Shown piece by piece: positions 1 through 7,250 of a stretch of 64,000 nucleotides of DNA (position 1 is its first letter; the number at the start of each line of letters is the position of its first letter). Location of the stretch: the NCBI GenBank assembly GCA_031177685.1, contig JAPSGI010000002.1:186001-250000 (forward strand). Direction: 5' to 3'. This DNA comes from Solirubrobacteraceae bacterium (GTDB taxonomy: Bacteria > Actinomycetota > Thermoleophilia > Solirubrobacterales > Solirubrobacteraceae). Position numbers and translations under genes: made by a program. Below the pieces are notes generated by a model. It saw nothing but the letters and a program-made list of their open reading frames with translations, did no database searches and had not been told where the DNA came from.

Positions 1-14
1 GCTAAGTCAACAAT
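1..14. repeat. Partial copy of convergent-gene hairpin element
   Basis: The first 14 bases are the exact reverse complement of a 14-base stretch at 43374-43387, which is the first arm of a hairpin between two convergent genes. The element is cut by the window edge, so only one arm is visible. It lies 15 bases beyond the stop of the minus-strand gene ending at 30, the same gene-end position as the other copies. Confidence 0.5.
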
Positions 15-29
15 GCGCGGACGCGGCCG

Positions 30-881
30 TCACTCGAGCCCCGCCGCGCTGCGGGCGCGCAGCGCGGCCTCGAGGCGCTCGGCGGTCTCCCGCACCGCGG
101 TCGTGGCCTCGGCGGTCAGCGGGCCCGTGAGGGCCTGGTTGGCGGCGTCGCCGATGGCGCCGCGGCGCTCGCGCAGGTCGGCGAGGCGGTCGGGCATGTC
201 GGGCGCACGCCCCGCGGCGCCGCCGAGCTCGGCCAGGGCAGCCTCCAGCGCCACGCGGACCTGCAGGGCGGCCTCGCGCAGGCGGCCGGCGTCGAGGTCG
301 GCCCGGGCGCGCAGGACCAGGTCCTCGCAGGCCAGCGGCGTGTCGCGGCCGCCGAGCAGTGCGGCGAGGCGCTCCTGGGGGCGCAGCGCGGCCGCCCGGC
401 GCGTCCGGCCGCGCTCGCGGGACAGGGGGACCTCGACGGCCTCGTCCCAGCGGCCGTCCGCGACCTGGTCGCCACTGCCGTAGCCGAGGCGGACGACCAG
501 CGCCCCGTCGCGCGACACCTCGCGCACGTACGGATCGGCGCTGGCCACCCGCTGGGCGTGCAGGACGCGGTTGACGACGGCCAGCGCCGCCTCGAGTGCC
601 TCCTCGCCGGCATCGGACACCCAGGCGCGCGCCTCGGCGAGCGGCACCGCGGGCGTCTGGATCACCGTCACCGAGCCGGTCGGCACCGGCTCGGGCGGCG
701 GCTCGGGGTCGACGGTCCGCCCCCGGCGCCCGCGCAGCCGCCGGCGCTCCGGGGCGCCCTGGGTGCGCAGCACGACGACGTGGGTCTCCTCGCCGTCCAC
801 CCGCACGACGTAGCGCCCGTCGTCCGGCCCGAGCGCCCAAGGGAACTCGAGTTGAGCGAAGCGGAAGGCCTGGTCCGGCAG
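30..881 (-). CDS. Hypothetical protein, possible CTG start
   Basis: Product of about 283 residues that I do not recognise. The N-terminal part (roughly residues 1-45) reads as a small beta domain (LPDQAFRFAQLEFPWALG, then RYVVRVDGEETHVVVLR), followed by a basic and proline-rich linker and an alpha-helical C-terminal half rich in Ala, Arg and Glu. The reading frame becomes coding-like only from about 881, five bases after the stop of the upstream gene (887), and no ATG, GTG or TTG lies there. A CTG at 881 is the best start; the first in-frame GTG would remove the conserved-looking N-terminus. It is probably co-transcribed with the cell-wall hydrolase upstream. No signal peptide or membrane segment is seen. 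Confidence 0.6.
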   Translation of the reverse strand: MPDQAFRFAQLEFPWALGPDDGRYVVRVDGEETHVVVLRTQGAPERRRLRGRRGRTVDPEPPPEPVPTGSVTVIQTPAVPLAEARAWVSDAGEEALEAALAVVNRVLHAQRVASADPYVREVSRDGALVVRLGYGSGDQVADGRWDEAVEVPLSRERGRTRRAAALRPQERLAALLGGRDTPLACEDLVLRARADLDAGRLREAALQVRVALEAALAELGGAAGRAPDMPDRLADLRERRGAIGDAANQALTGPLTAEATTAVRETAERLEAALRARSAAGLE

Positions 882-886
882 GGCGG

Positions 887-3319
887 CTACTCGCCGCGGT
901 GGGCGCGGCTCGTCCTGCGGACCGGGATCGAAGCCTTGGAGGGCCGATGGGCGACCCGCGGGTTGTCGATCTCGTTGAGCCGGTCGATCAGCTTGATCCA
1001 CTGGCGCGGCTTCAGGGCGGCGTGGTAGCGGGCGGCGTTGTCGCCGTAGCTGGGCGTCCAGCCGACGTGGATGTGGTCGTGGTGATCGGACATGACCAGC
1101 GTGTTGTCGTGCCCCTCGAACTTCATCAGCGAGATGATCTGCGCGGGCCTCAGGTTCCCCTGGAGGGTCAGCAGCCGGCGGATCGTGATCTCGGTGATCG
1201 ACCCGCGTCCCTGGTGGCCGAGGATCGGGATGCCGTTGACCGCGGCGATGTCCACCGCGTTGCCCGAGGAGTGCATGCTCACCGTGCCGGCCTTCGTGAA
1301 GTAGGAATGGCCGCACTTCAGCGAGGTGACCGTCGGCTTCAGGCCGCTGGAGGTCAGGTGCAGGAGCGTGGCCAGGACGCGGCGGTCGATCTGCCCGCTG
1401 AGCACGTCGCGCCGGCCGCAGTCGTAGACCTCGATCCGGGGGTCGGCCAGCAGGCGGCGCTGCATCTGCTCCTTGCTCATCAGCAGGATCTGCCCGATCG
1501 TCGGGTTCTTGGCGTCGCGCCCCCAGAACGGGTTGCGGCCGGCCGCGCGGTAGACCGCCGTGGTCTCCAGCAGCTTCCAGCCGTTGAGGATCGGCATCGG
1601 GTCGATGGCCGGCGATCCCTTGCCCGCCGGCCGGATCGCGAAGTGCACGTGCGGCGCCAGGCGCGAGCCCGGCAGCTTGTCGATCCGGCCCAGGATCGTC
1701 CCGGCGATGACCCGCGCGCCCGGGCGCAGCGGCTTGAGCACGACGTCCTTGCGCGGCAGCCCGAGCACCTGCTTGAAGTAGGCCTCGAAGGTCGTGTAGC
1801 CGGCCACCGGCTTGCCCGCCTGCAGCAGCTGCTGCTCACCGCCGTTGCGGTAGGAGGAGCGGCGGCCCGGATGGGCGAACAGGCGCTCCTTGGAGACCTG
1901 AACGGTGCGCGCCGCGGCGGCGGGCTTCCCCTTGCCCTTGCCCTTGCCGTTGCCACGACCTTCCGGTGCGCCCTGACGCGGCTGCTCGCCGGCCGAGGCG
2001 GGCTGCTCGGGCTTGGGATCGGGCGGCTTGGTCGGCAGCTCGAGCTCGCGACGGATCGAGGCGGGGGAGACGTCGCGCGGCTTGGGCGACGGGTAGGTGG
2101 AGGCGATGCGCCCCAGGCGCGCGTACGTGTAGCGGTTGCCGTACACGTCCTCTAGGACGACGTAGCGGCCGAGCTTGCGGTTCGCCCCGACCTTGCGGAT
2201 GACGCCGTCGTTGACCGCGATCACCGGCGCGCCGCGCTTGGAGTAGATGTTGATGCCGCGCCGGGTGGGGGAGCTGACCACCGTCTTGGCCGCGTTGCCC
2301 ACGCGCGAGCGCCGCAGCGCCTCGCGCTCGGAGACGTCGTCGGCGTACGTCGCGCGCGCGGCCACGGGGAAGCGCCCCTGGGTCAGGCCGGTGAGCGCGC
2401 CGACCAGCGGGTCGGGCAGGCCGCACACCAGCTTGGAGCGCAGCATCACGGAGTCGACGTACCAGTTGGCGTGGTTGTAGGCGAAGATCGCGCGCCGCAG
2501 GTCCTCCTTGGCGCCGGCCGCGTTGAGGTAGCGCGCCGCGGCGAAGATCGCGTCGACCGGGTTGTACGGGTCCTTGACGCCGTCGCCGTTGGCGTCCACG
2601 CCGTAGGCCTTCCAGGAGGACGGGATGAACTGCATCCAGCCCTGCGCGCCCGCGGAGGACACGTTGAGGTTGCGCCCGTAGTCCGTCTCGATCTCGTTGA
2701 TAGCCGCCAGCACGCACCAGTTGACGCCGTACTCGATGCCGGCGGCCTGGTAGATGGGCAGCAGGAAGGGCGGGATGCGGAACTTCTCGATGAAGAAGTT
2801 CGGCACGCCGATCGGGGCGGGGCCCGGGGCGGCGACCGTGAAGCTCGGGTTGTCGGGGGTCGGCGCGCCGTCCTCCGTACGGGCGCGCGCGCGACGCTCC
2901 TCGCGCTGCGCGCCGAGGTCCTCCACGCGCGTCGCGCCCAGGCGGGTCTTCGGCTTGGGCTTGGGCTCGTCGGGGGTGGTCGTGGTGGGCGACGTGGGGG
3001 TCGTGCCCGGCGGCGCCGGCTGCGTCGGCGTCGTGCCCTCCGGCTCGCCGGAGGGGGCCGGGCCGGAGGGCGGCGGCGGCGGCGTGGCGGGAGCCGGGAC
3101 GTCGGTGCAGGACACGGAGGCGGCCGGGGCGGCCAGCGGGCCCATCGACTCGGCGGTGCAGGGCGTTCCCGGCGGGACGGTGACGCTCACGGTCTGGCCC
3201 GTGACGAGCGTCGCCGTGATCACGCGCTGCTGGGCGGACGCGGGTCCCAAGGACGAACCGAGGCCGACGGTGAGCCCGCCGGCCGCGATCAGACTGATGA
3301 ACAGCTTGGTTCTCTTCAT
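887..3319 (-). CDS. Secreted cell-wall hydrolase: lytic transglycosylase + degenerate M23 + M15-like domain
   Basis: An 810-residue exported protein, predicted to act on peptidoglycan. A signal peptide occupies residues 1-29 (MKRTKLFISL... ending PASA). A Pro/Thr-rich linker runs to about 170. An SLT/MltB-type lytic transglycosylase domain spans about 175-300, with the catalytic-type Glu in INEIETDYG and the GWMQFIPSSW motif. An M23/LytM-like fold is split: residues 350-405 and 535-575, separated by a Lys/Gly/Pro-rich insertion. Its usual HxGxD zinc ligands read RRGIN, so this domain is probably not catalytic, although HVHF is kept. The C-terminal region (about 640-760) has SMHSSGNAVDI and HDHIHVGW, the ligand pattern of M15-type peptidases. 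The start at 3319 is chosen because the signal peptide begins there; an ATG is absent upstream. Confidence 0.85.
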   Translation of the reverse strand: MKRTKLFISLIAAGGLTVGLGSSLGPASAQQRVITATLVTGQTVSVTVPPGTPCTAESMGPLAAPAASVSCTDVPAPATPPPPPSGPAPSGEPEGTTPTQPAPPGTTPTSPTTTTPDEPKPKPKTRLGATRVEDLGAQREERRARARTEDGAPTPDNPSFTVAAPGPAPIGVPNFFIEKFRIPPFLLPIYQAAGIEYGVNWCVLAAINEIETDYGRNLNVSSAGAQGWMQFIPSSWKAYGVDANGDGVKDPYNPVDAIFAAARYLNAAGAKEDLRRAIFAYNHANWYVDSVMLRSKLVCGLPDPLVGALTGLTQGRFPVAARATYADDVSEREALRRSRVGNAAKTVVSSPTRRGINIYSKRGAPVIAVNDGVIRKVGANRKLGRYVVLEDVYGNRYTYARLGRIASTYPSPKPRDVSPASIRRELELPTKPPDPKPEQPASAGEQPRQGAPEGRGNGKGKGKGKPAAAARTVQVSKERLFAHPGRRSSYRNGGEQQLLQAGKPVAGYTTFEAYFKQVLGLPRKDVVLKPLRPGARVIAGTILGRIDKLPGSRLAPHVHFAIRPAGKGSPAIDPMPILNGWKLLETTAVYRAAGRNPFWGRDAKNPTIGQILLMSKEQMQRRLLADPRIEVYDCGRRDVLSGQIDRRVLATLLHLTSSGLKPTVTSLKCGHSYFTKAGTVSMHSSGNAVDIAAVNGIPILGHQGRGSITEITIRRLLTLQGNLRPAQIISLMKFEGHDNTLVMSDHHDHIHVGWTPSYGDNAARYHAALKPRQWIKLIDRLNEIDNPRVAHRPSKASIPVRRTSRAHRGE

Positions 3320-3624
3320 CCTTGCCGCTCGTCTCCTCCCCCCAACGCCCCGAACTGAGCGGCGTTTCGGAGCGCTGACCCTACCAAGGCGAAACTGGAC
3401 CCGCGCCAGCACGCTACTCGGGGGTATCGACGTTTGCAACGTTGAACCGTCGTGAGGACACCTTCTCGTACCCGGGCTCGGGCCCTCGTGAACCGCGTGA
3501 AGCCTCCACCACGCTGGAGCTAACCCTCGACTCGAGCGTTATCCTCGCCTCGGAGCCGGTTTCGGCGCCACGTCCGTCCGGTATCGTCCCGCCGCACCTG
3601 CCGAGCGAGCGGAGGAGGGGCACG
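3320..3624. other. Divergent intergenic region
   Basis: About 300 bases between the divergently transcribed cell-wall hydrolase and the coiled-coil gene. It must hold both promoters, but no clear sigma-70 pair stands out. A short palindrome-like stretch, GTTTGCAACGTTGAAC, lies at about 3431-3446. A stretch at about 3518-3530 (GAGCTAACCCTCG) recalls the end of the c-di-AMP (ydaO) riboswitch but sits on the wrong strand for the hydrolase and lacks the rest of the aptamer. A good Shine-Dalgarno (GGAGGAGGGG) precedes the + strand gene. Confidence 0.5.
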
Positions 3625-4071
3625 ATGAGCGAGGAGAGCGCCGAGGAGGGGCTGCGCAGCCGCCTGACGCGTCAGGGCGAAGATGCCCTGGGAAAGCTGG
3701 CCCAGGACCTGCTGGAGAACCCGCTGGTCAACGGCGCGATCACCCGCGCGTTCGAGGCCCGCGAGAAGGCCGCCGCCGCGCAGGAGGTGGCGATGGGGGC
3801 GCTCAACCTTCCCTCGGCCGCCGACCTCGAGCGGCTGACGCGGCGCGTGCGGTCCGTCTCCCAGCGCCTGGAGGGCATCGAGGACGGGGTGGACCGCCTC
3901 GACGAGCGCCTGCAGGACGTCGCCCGCAACGGGCTGGCCGAGCAGCTGACCCGCATCGAGGAGCGCCTGGAGTCGCTGGCGCGCGACCTCGCCGCCCTGC
4001 GCGAGAGCGTGCCGGGGTCCACCGAGCCGGTCCCCGCCGGCCAGGAGCGCCTGCGGGTCCCCCAGGGCTGA
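3625..4071 (+). CDS. Small coiled-coil protein, phasin-like
   Basis: 148 residues, almost entirely predicted helix. The segment from about 65 to 125 shows heptad-like spacing (LERLTRRVRSVSQRLEGIED, then repeated RLDERLQD and RIEERLES), which suggests a coiled coil. The overall build (small, helical, amphipathic N-terminus with a basic/alanine-rich middle) resembles phasin or polyhydroxyalkanoate granule-associated proteins, but no diagnostic motif proves that. The start at 3625 follows a strong GGAGGAGGGG ribosome site. The stop overlaps the next ATG (TGATG), so the two genes are translationally coupled. Confidence 0.7.
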   Translation: MSEESAEEGLRSRLTRQGEDALGKLAQDLLENPLVNGAITRAFEAREKAAAAQEVAMGALNLPSAADLERLTRRVRSVSQRLEGIEDGVDRLDERLQDVARNGLAEQLTRIEERLESLARDLAALRESVPGSTEPVPAGQERLRVPQG

Positions 4072-4496
4072 TGGCGACCCCGTTCAAGTCGCCGGAGGAG
4101 TTCCGCGAGGTCATGGACCGGACCTTCGCGATGATGAGCGAGGACGCCGACATGGGGCCCAAGCTGCGCGAGGCCGACGTCCCGCAGCGCTTCGAGTTCG
4201 ACGACCTCGAGCTCGTCGTCAACATCCGCGCGGCGCGCACCGGCGAGGAGGGCGAGCTGCACTGGGAGTGGACCGATCGCGTCGACTGGGAGCCCAAGGT
4301 CCGCATGACGATGACCTCGGAGGTGGCCAACAAGTACTTCCAGGGACGCGAGAACGTGCCGATCGCGATCGCGCGCCGCCGCATCAAGGCGGGCGGCGAC
4401 GTCAAGTCCGCGCTCAAGCTCATTCCCATCACGAAGCCCCTCTACGAGCGCTATCGCGACATGGTGGAGGCGGACTACCCGCACTTGAGCATCTGA
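4071..4496 (+). CDS. SCP2-type lipid-binding domain protein
   Basis: 141 residues without signal peptide. The beta-rich middle (FEFDDLELVVNIRAARTGEE, then LHWEWTDRVDWEPKVRMTMT) followed by a helix and the pattern VPIAIARRRIKAGGDVKSALKLIPITKPLY matches stand-alone SCP2 sterol/lipid carrier domains, which end with a statement of low-level conserved Gly and helix packing against a hydrophobic tunnel. A ligand cannot be assigned. It is coupled by a one-base overlap to the coiled-coil gene; both may act at a lipid or storage-granule surface, which is inference. The promoter of a candidate small RNA begins ten bases after the stop. Confidence 0.65.
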   Translation: MATPFKSPEEFREVMDRTFAMMSEDADMGPKLREADVPQRFEFDDLELVVNIRAARTGEEGELHWEWTDRVDWEPKVRMTMTSEVANKYFQGRENVPIAIARRRIKAGGDVKSALKLIPITKPLYERYRDMVEADYPHLSI

Positions 4497-4505
4497 CCGG
4501 CGGCG

Positions 4506-4534
4506 TTGACTTCGGCGCGCCGGAGGAGTAGACA
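4506..4534 (+). promoter_or_regulatory. Sigma-70-type promoter for candidate small RNA
   Basis: TTGACT at 4506-4511 and TAGACA at 4529-4534 are separated by exactly 17 bases. This is the best -35/-10 pair seen in the window. The predicted start of transcription is near 4541. It faces a run of hairpins and no start codon with a ribosome site. Confidence 0.6.
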
Positions 4535-4540
4535 ACACCT

Positions 4541-4685
4541 CAAGAGTTCAGCAGGCCGGAGAGTGGGCGGCTCGACCGCCCGCCAGGCGCCGCCGCCCAG
4601 CGACGAGCGCCGTCGGCCGACGAAGCGGGCCGTGAGCCCGCAGCGGCGGGGTCTCCCTCGAGGCGGTCCCGCCGCTTCTCGTCTC
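4541..4685 (+). ncRNA. Candidate structured small RNA
   Basis: The stretch contains no coding-like frame but a series of compact hairpins: GGGCGG-CTCGA-CCGCCC (4565-4581), CGACG-AGCGC-CGTCG (4601-4615), GCGGGC-CGTGA-GCCCGC (4625-4641) and a final 9-bp stem AGCGGCGGG/CCCGCCGCT (4642-4676) followed by TTCTCGTCTC, which could terminate transcription. The three small hairpins all have 5-base loops. With the promoter at 4506-4534 the transcript would be about 140 nt. It does not match 6S, tmRNA, SRP RNA or RNase P features that I know. It could also be the leader of the downstream cyclase gene. Confidence 0.45.
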
Positions 4686-4731
4686 GGCGTCCGTTCGTCT
4701 GGGCGCCCGGTCTCTACGATCAGAGGTCCCC

Positions 4732-5910
4732 GTGAGCCCGCTGACCCTCAGCGAAGCCGCCGCGCGGGCGGGCGTGAGCCCCGCGACCCTGCGCCGCTGG
4801 GCCGACCAGGGCGTCATCCCTCAGTACGACGGCGCCTGGACCCCCTCCGCGACGGCGCACGCGCGCATCGTCGCGCGGCTGCGCGACCGCGGTCACTCGC
4901 TGGACGACATCCGGCGGGCCGGGGAGACCGGGCGGCTGGCCTTCGGCTACATCGAGGACCTCTTCCCGCCCCAGACGGACGGCCGTACGCTGGAGGAGGC
5001 GGCGCAGGACACCGGGCTGGAGCCGGCGCTGATCGAGCGCATCTACTCCACGGTGGGCTTCAGCGCCCACGCGCTGGAGAATGTCAGCGAGGACGACCTC
5101 CAGTTCCTGCGCTACGTCGCGGCCGTGCTCGCGGCGGGGTTCCCACTCGTGGCCTTCCTGCAGCTGCTGCGCGTGTACGGACAGGCGCTGGCCCAGCTCG
5201 CGGACGCCGAGGTCCGGCTGTTCCACCTCTACGTCCACGAGCCGCTGATGCGCGACGGCCTCGGCGGCCTGGAGATGGCGGAGGAGATGGAGGCGCTGGC
5301 GCGCGAGCTGCTGCCGCTCTCCTCGCCGATCATGGACCACGTCCACCAGCGCTTCCTCGCCCACTTCGTCGAGCAGGACGTGATCGGGCACATGGAGACC
5401 GACCTGGAGGGCGGCGAGCTCGACCTCGGGCGTCTGCGCGTGGCGATCGCCTTCGCCGACCTGGCCGGCTACACCCGGCTGACCGAGGAGCAGGGCGAGG
5501 AGCAGGCGCTGGACGCCGTGGAGCGCTTCGTGGAGTCCGTCGAGCACACGCTCCCCGACGACGCGCGCGTGATCAAGACGATCGGCGACGAGGTGATGGT
5601 GGTCGGCTCGGACCCCGCGGCGCTGACCGACTGGGCGGTCGGGTTCCAGGCGCTGCACGCCGAGCGGCCGCTGCCGCGCATCGGCGTCCACTACGGGGAG
5701 ACGCTGTACCGCGACGGCGACTACTACGGCCGCGAGGTCAACCTGGCGGCGCGCGTCGCGGCGCGCGCGGCGGGCGGCGAGGTGCTGGTCACCCGGCCGG
5801 TGGTCGAGCAGGCCGGCGGGCACCTGGAGTTCGAGCCCATCGGCGAGGTGCGGCTGAAGGGGTTCCAGCAGGTCACGGAGATCTTCGTGGCGCGCGGCGC
5901 GGAAGACTGA
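4732..5910 (+). CDS. MerR-type HTH fused to regulatory domain and class III nucleotide cyclase
   Basis: 392 residues, GTG start with a TACGAT -10-like box 11 bases upstream. Residues 1-70 form a MerR-like winged helix (LTLSEAAARAGVSPATLRRW). Residues about 80-215 (LEEAAQDTGLEPALIERIYS, then a helical block) resemble the regulatory domain of Rv1264-type adenylate cyclases. Residues about 225-390 are a class III cyclase domain with both metal Asp residues (AFADLAGYTRL and TIGDEVM), the substrate Lys (VIKTIGDE) and the catalytic Asn/Arg pair (GREVNLAARVAAR). It should make cAMP (or cGMP) from the nucleoside triphosphate in the cytoplasm. The adenine-selecting Asp of classic enzymes is replaced by Arg/Glu in YGREVN, so specificity is uncertain. 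Confidence 0.85.
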   Translation: MSPLTLSEAAARAGVSPATLRRWADQGVIPQYDGAWTPSATAHARIVARLRDRGHSLDDIRRAGETGRLAFGYIEDLFPPQTDGRTLEEAAQDTGLEPALIERIYSTVGFSAHALENVSEDDLQFLRYVAAVLAAGFPLVAFLQLLRVYGQALAQLADAEVRLFHLYVHEPLMRDGLGGLEMAEEMEALARELLPLSSPIMDHVHQRFLAHFVEQDVIGHMETDLEGGELDLGRLRVAIAFADLAGYTRLTEEQGEEQALDAVERFVESVEHTLPDDARVIKTIGDEVMVVGSDPAALTDWAVGFQALHAERPLPRIGVHYGETLYRDGDYYGREVNLAARVAARAAGGEVLVTRPVVEQAGGHLEFEPIGEVRLKGFQQVTEIFVARGAED

Positions 5911-5939
5911 CGCGTCGGCGCGGGTCCTACACTCGCAGC

Positions 5940-7250
5940 GTGGATCCCGACCGGCTGGTCCAGGAAGTTCGCGCCGGGGGCCTGTTGCCGGCCGGCCAGC
6001 CGGTGCTGGTCATGCTCTCCGGCGGGCGCGACTCCGTCTGCTTGCTCGACGTGGCCGTGCGGGTCGCCGGCGCCGGCGCCGTGTCGGCGCTGCACGTCGA
6101 CTACGGGCTGCGCGCGGAGGCCGCCGAGGACGCGGCGCACTGCGCGCGGCTGTGCGAGTCGCTGGGCGTTCCGCTGGAGACGGTCCGCCCCGCGCGCCCC
6201 GAGAGCGCCGGCAACCTGCAGGCGTGGGCGCGCGACGTGCGCTACGGCGCCGCGGCGCAGCTGGCGCTGCGCCTGCACGCCCGCGTTGCGGCGGGGCACA
6301 CCGCCACCGACCAGGCCGAGACCGTGCTGTACCGGCTGGCCGCCTCTCCGGGACGGCGAGCGCTGCTCGGGATGGCGCCGCGCGACGGGCGGCTCGTGCG
6401 CCCGCTGCTGAGCTTCACCCGCCAGGACACCGCGGACTACTGTCGCGCGCGGGGGTTCACCTGGCGCGAGGACCCGTCGAACTCCGATCGCTCTCTCTAC
6501 ACGCGCGCGCGCGTGCGTGAGGACCTGATGCCGGCGCTGCGCTCGCTGCACCCGGCCGCGGAGGCCAACGTGGTCCGCACCGCGCAGCTGCTGCGCGACG
6601 AGGCCGCGGTGCTCGACGCGCTGGTGGACGACGTGCTGGAGCGCCGCGACCGCATCGAGCTCGAGCGCCTGCGCGCGCTCCCGCCCGCGCTGGCGCGGCT
6701 CGTCGTGCGCCGCCTGGCCTACGACGATCCCGCGGCGGCGTCGCGCCTGGGCGAGCTGCTGGCGCTCGGCCGGACCGGCGGCTCGGCCTCGCTGGACCTC
6801 GGCGGCGGGTTGCGCGCGGTCGTCGAGTACGGCGCGCTGCGCTTCGCCGCGGGCCCGCGGCCGGAGCCGCCCGCGCCGGTGACGCTCGCGATTCCCGGCG
6901 CGGCGGCCTTCGGCGACTGGTCCGTCACGGCCCGCGAGGCGGCGCCGCCCGCGCCGGGCGCGGCCGGGGCCGACACCGGCGTGCTCGACGCCGGCGCGCT
7001 GACGGGCCCCGTCACCGTCCGCGCGTGGCGCGCCGGGGACCGGATGGCGCCGCTCGGGCTGGACGGCACCCGCGCCCTGTCGGACCTGTTCACCGACCGC
7101 CACGTCCCGCGCGAGCAGCGGCGCGTGATCCCGCTGCTGGAGTGCGACGGCGAGATCGCGTGGGTGCCCGGCGTGGCCACGGGGCAGCGCTTCGCCGTCA
7201 CGGCGTCCACGGAGGAGGCGGTCCTGGTCACCGCGCGGGCGCCGGGGTGA
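5940..7250 (+). CDS. tilS: tRNA(Ile) lysidine synthetase TilS
   Basis: 436 residues. TilS converts C34 of tRNA-Ile(CAU) to lysidine using ATP and lysine, so that it reads AUA. The N-terminal PP-loop is present (VLVMLSGGRDSVCLLD, residues about 22-37) with the GHTATDQAETVLYRL motif further on; a C-terminal TilS domain follows (VRAWRAGDRMAPLG...ALSDLF). Length is in the family range. The GTG start is preceded by a TACACT box six bases upstream and no Shine-Dalgarno, consistent with a leaderless message. The stop overlaps the next gene as GTGA. It begins the housekeeping block tilS-hpt-ftsH. Confidence 0.95.
   Translation: MDPDRLVQEVRAGGLLPAGQPVLVMLSGGRDSVCLLDVAVRVAGAGAVSALHVDYGLRAEAAEDAAHCARLCESLGVPLETVRPARPESAGNLQAWARDVRYGAAAQLALRLHARVAAGHTATDQAETVLYRLAASPGRRALLGMAPRDGRLVRPLLSFTRQDTADYCRARGFTWREDPSNSDRSLYTRARVREDLMPALRSLHPAAEANVVRTAQLLRDEAAVLDALVDDVLERRDRIELERLRALPPALARLVVRRLAYDDPAAASRLGELLALGRTGGSASLDLGGGLRAVVEYGALRFAAGPRPEPPAPVTLAIPGAAAFGDWSVTAREAAPPAPGAAGADTGVLDAGALTGPVTVRAWRAGDRMAPLGLDGTRALSDLFTDRHVPREQRRVIPLLECDGEIAWVPGVATGQRFAVTASTEEAVLVTARAPG

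Noticed and set aside
3470-3560. Possible c-di-AMP (ydaO) riboswitch near the cell-wall hydrolase gene
   Set aside because: GAGCTAACCCTCG resembles the 3' part, but it lies on the strand opposite the hydrolase, the spacing to a GTGAA-like segment is too short and the rest of the aptamer is missing.
4506-7250. Very long + strand reading frame (about 914 codons) covering the candidate RNA, the cyclase gene and tilS
   Set aside because: Only the part from 5940 is protein-like (TilS). The rest is a shadow frame typical of high-GC DNA.
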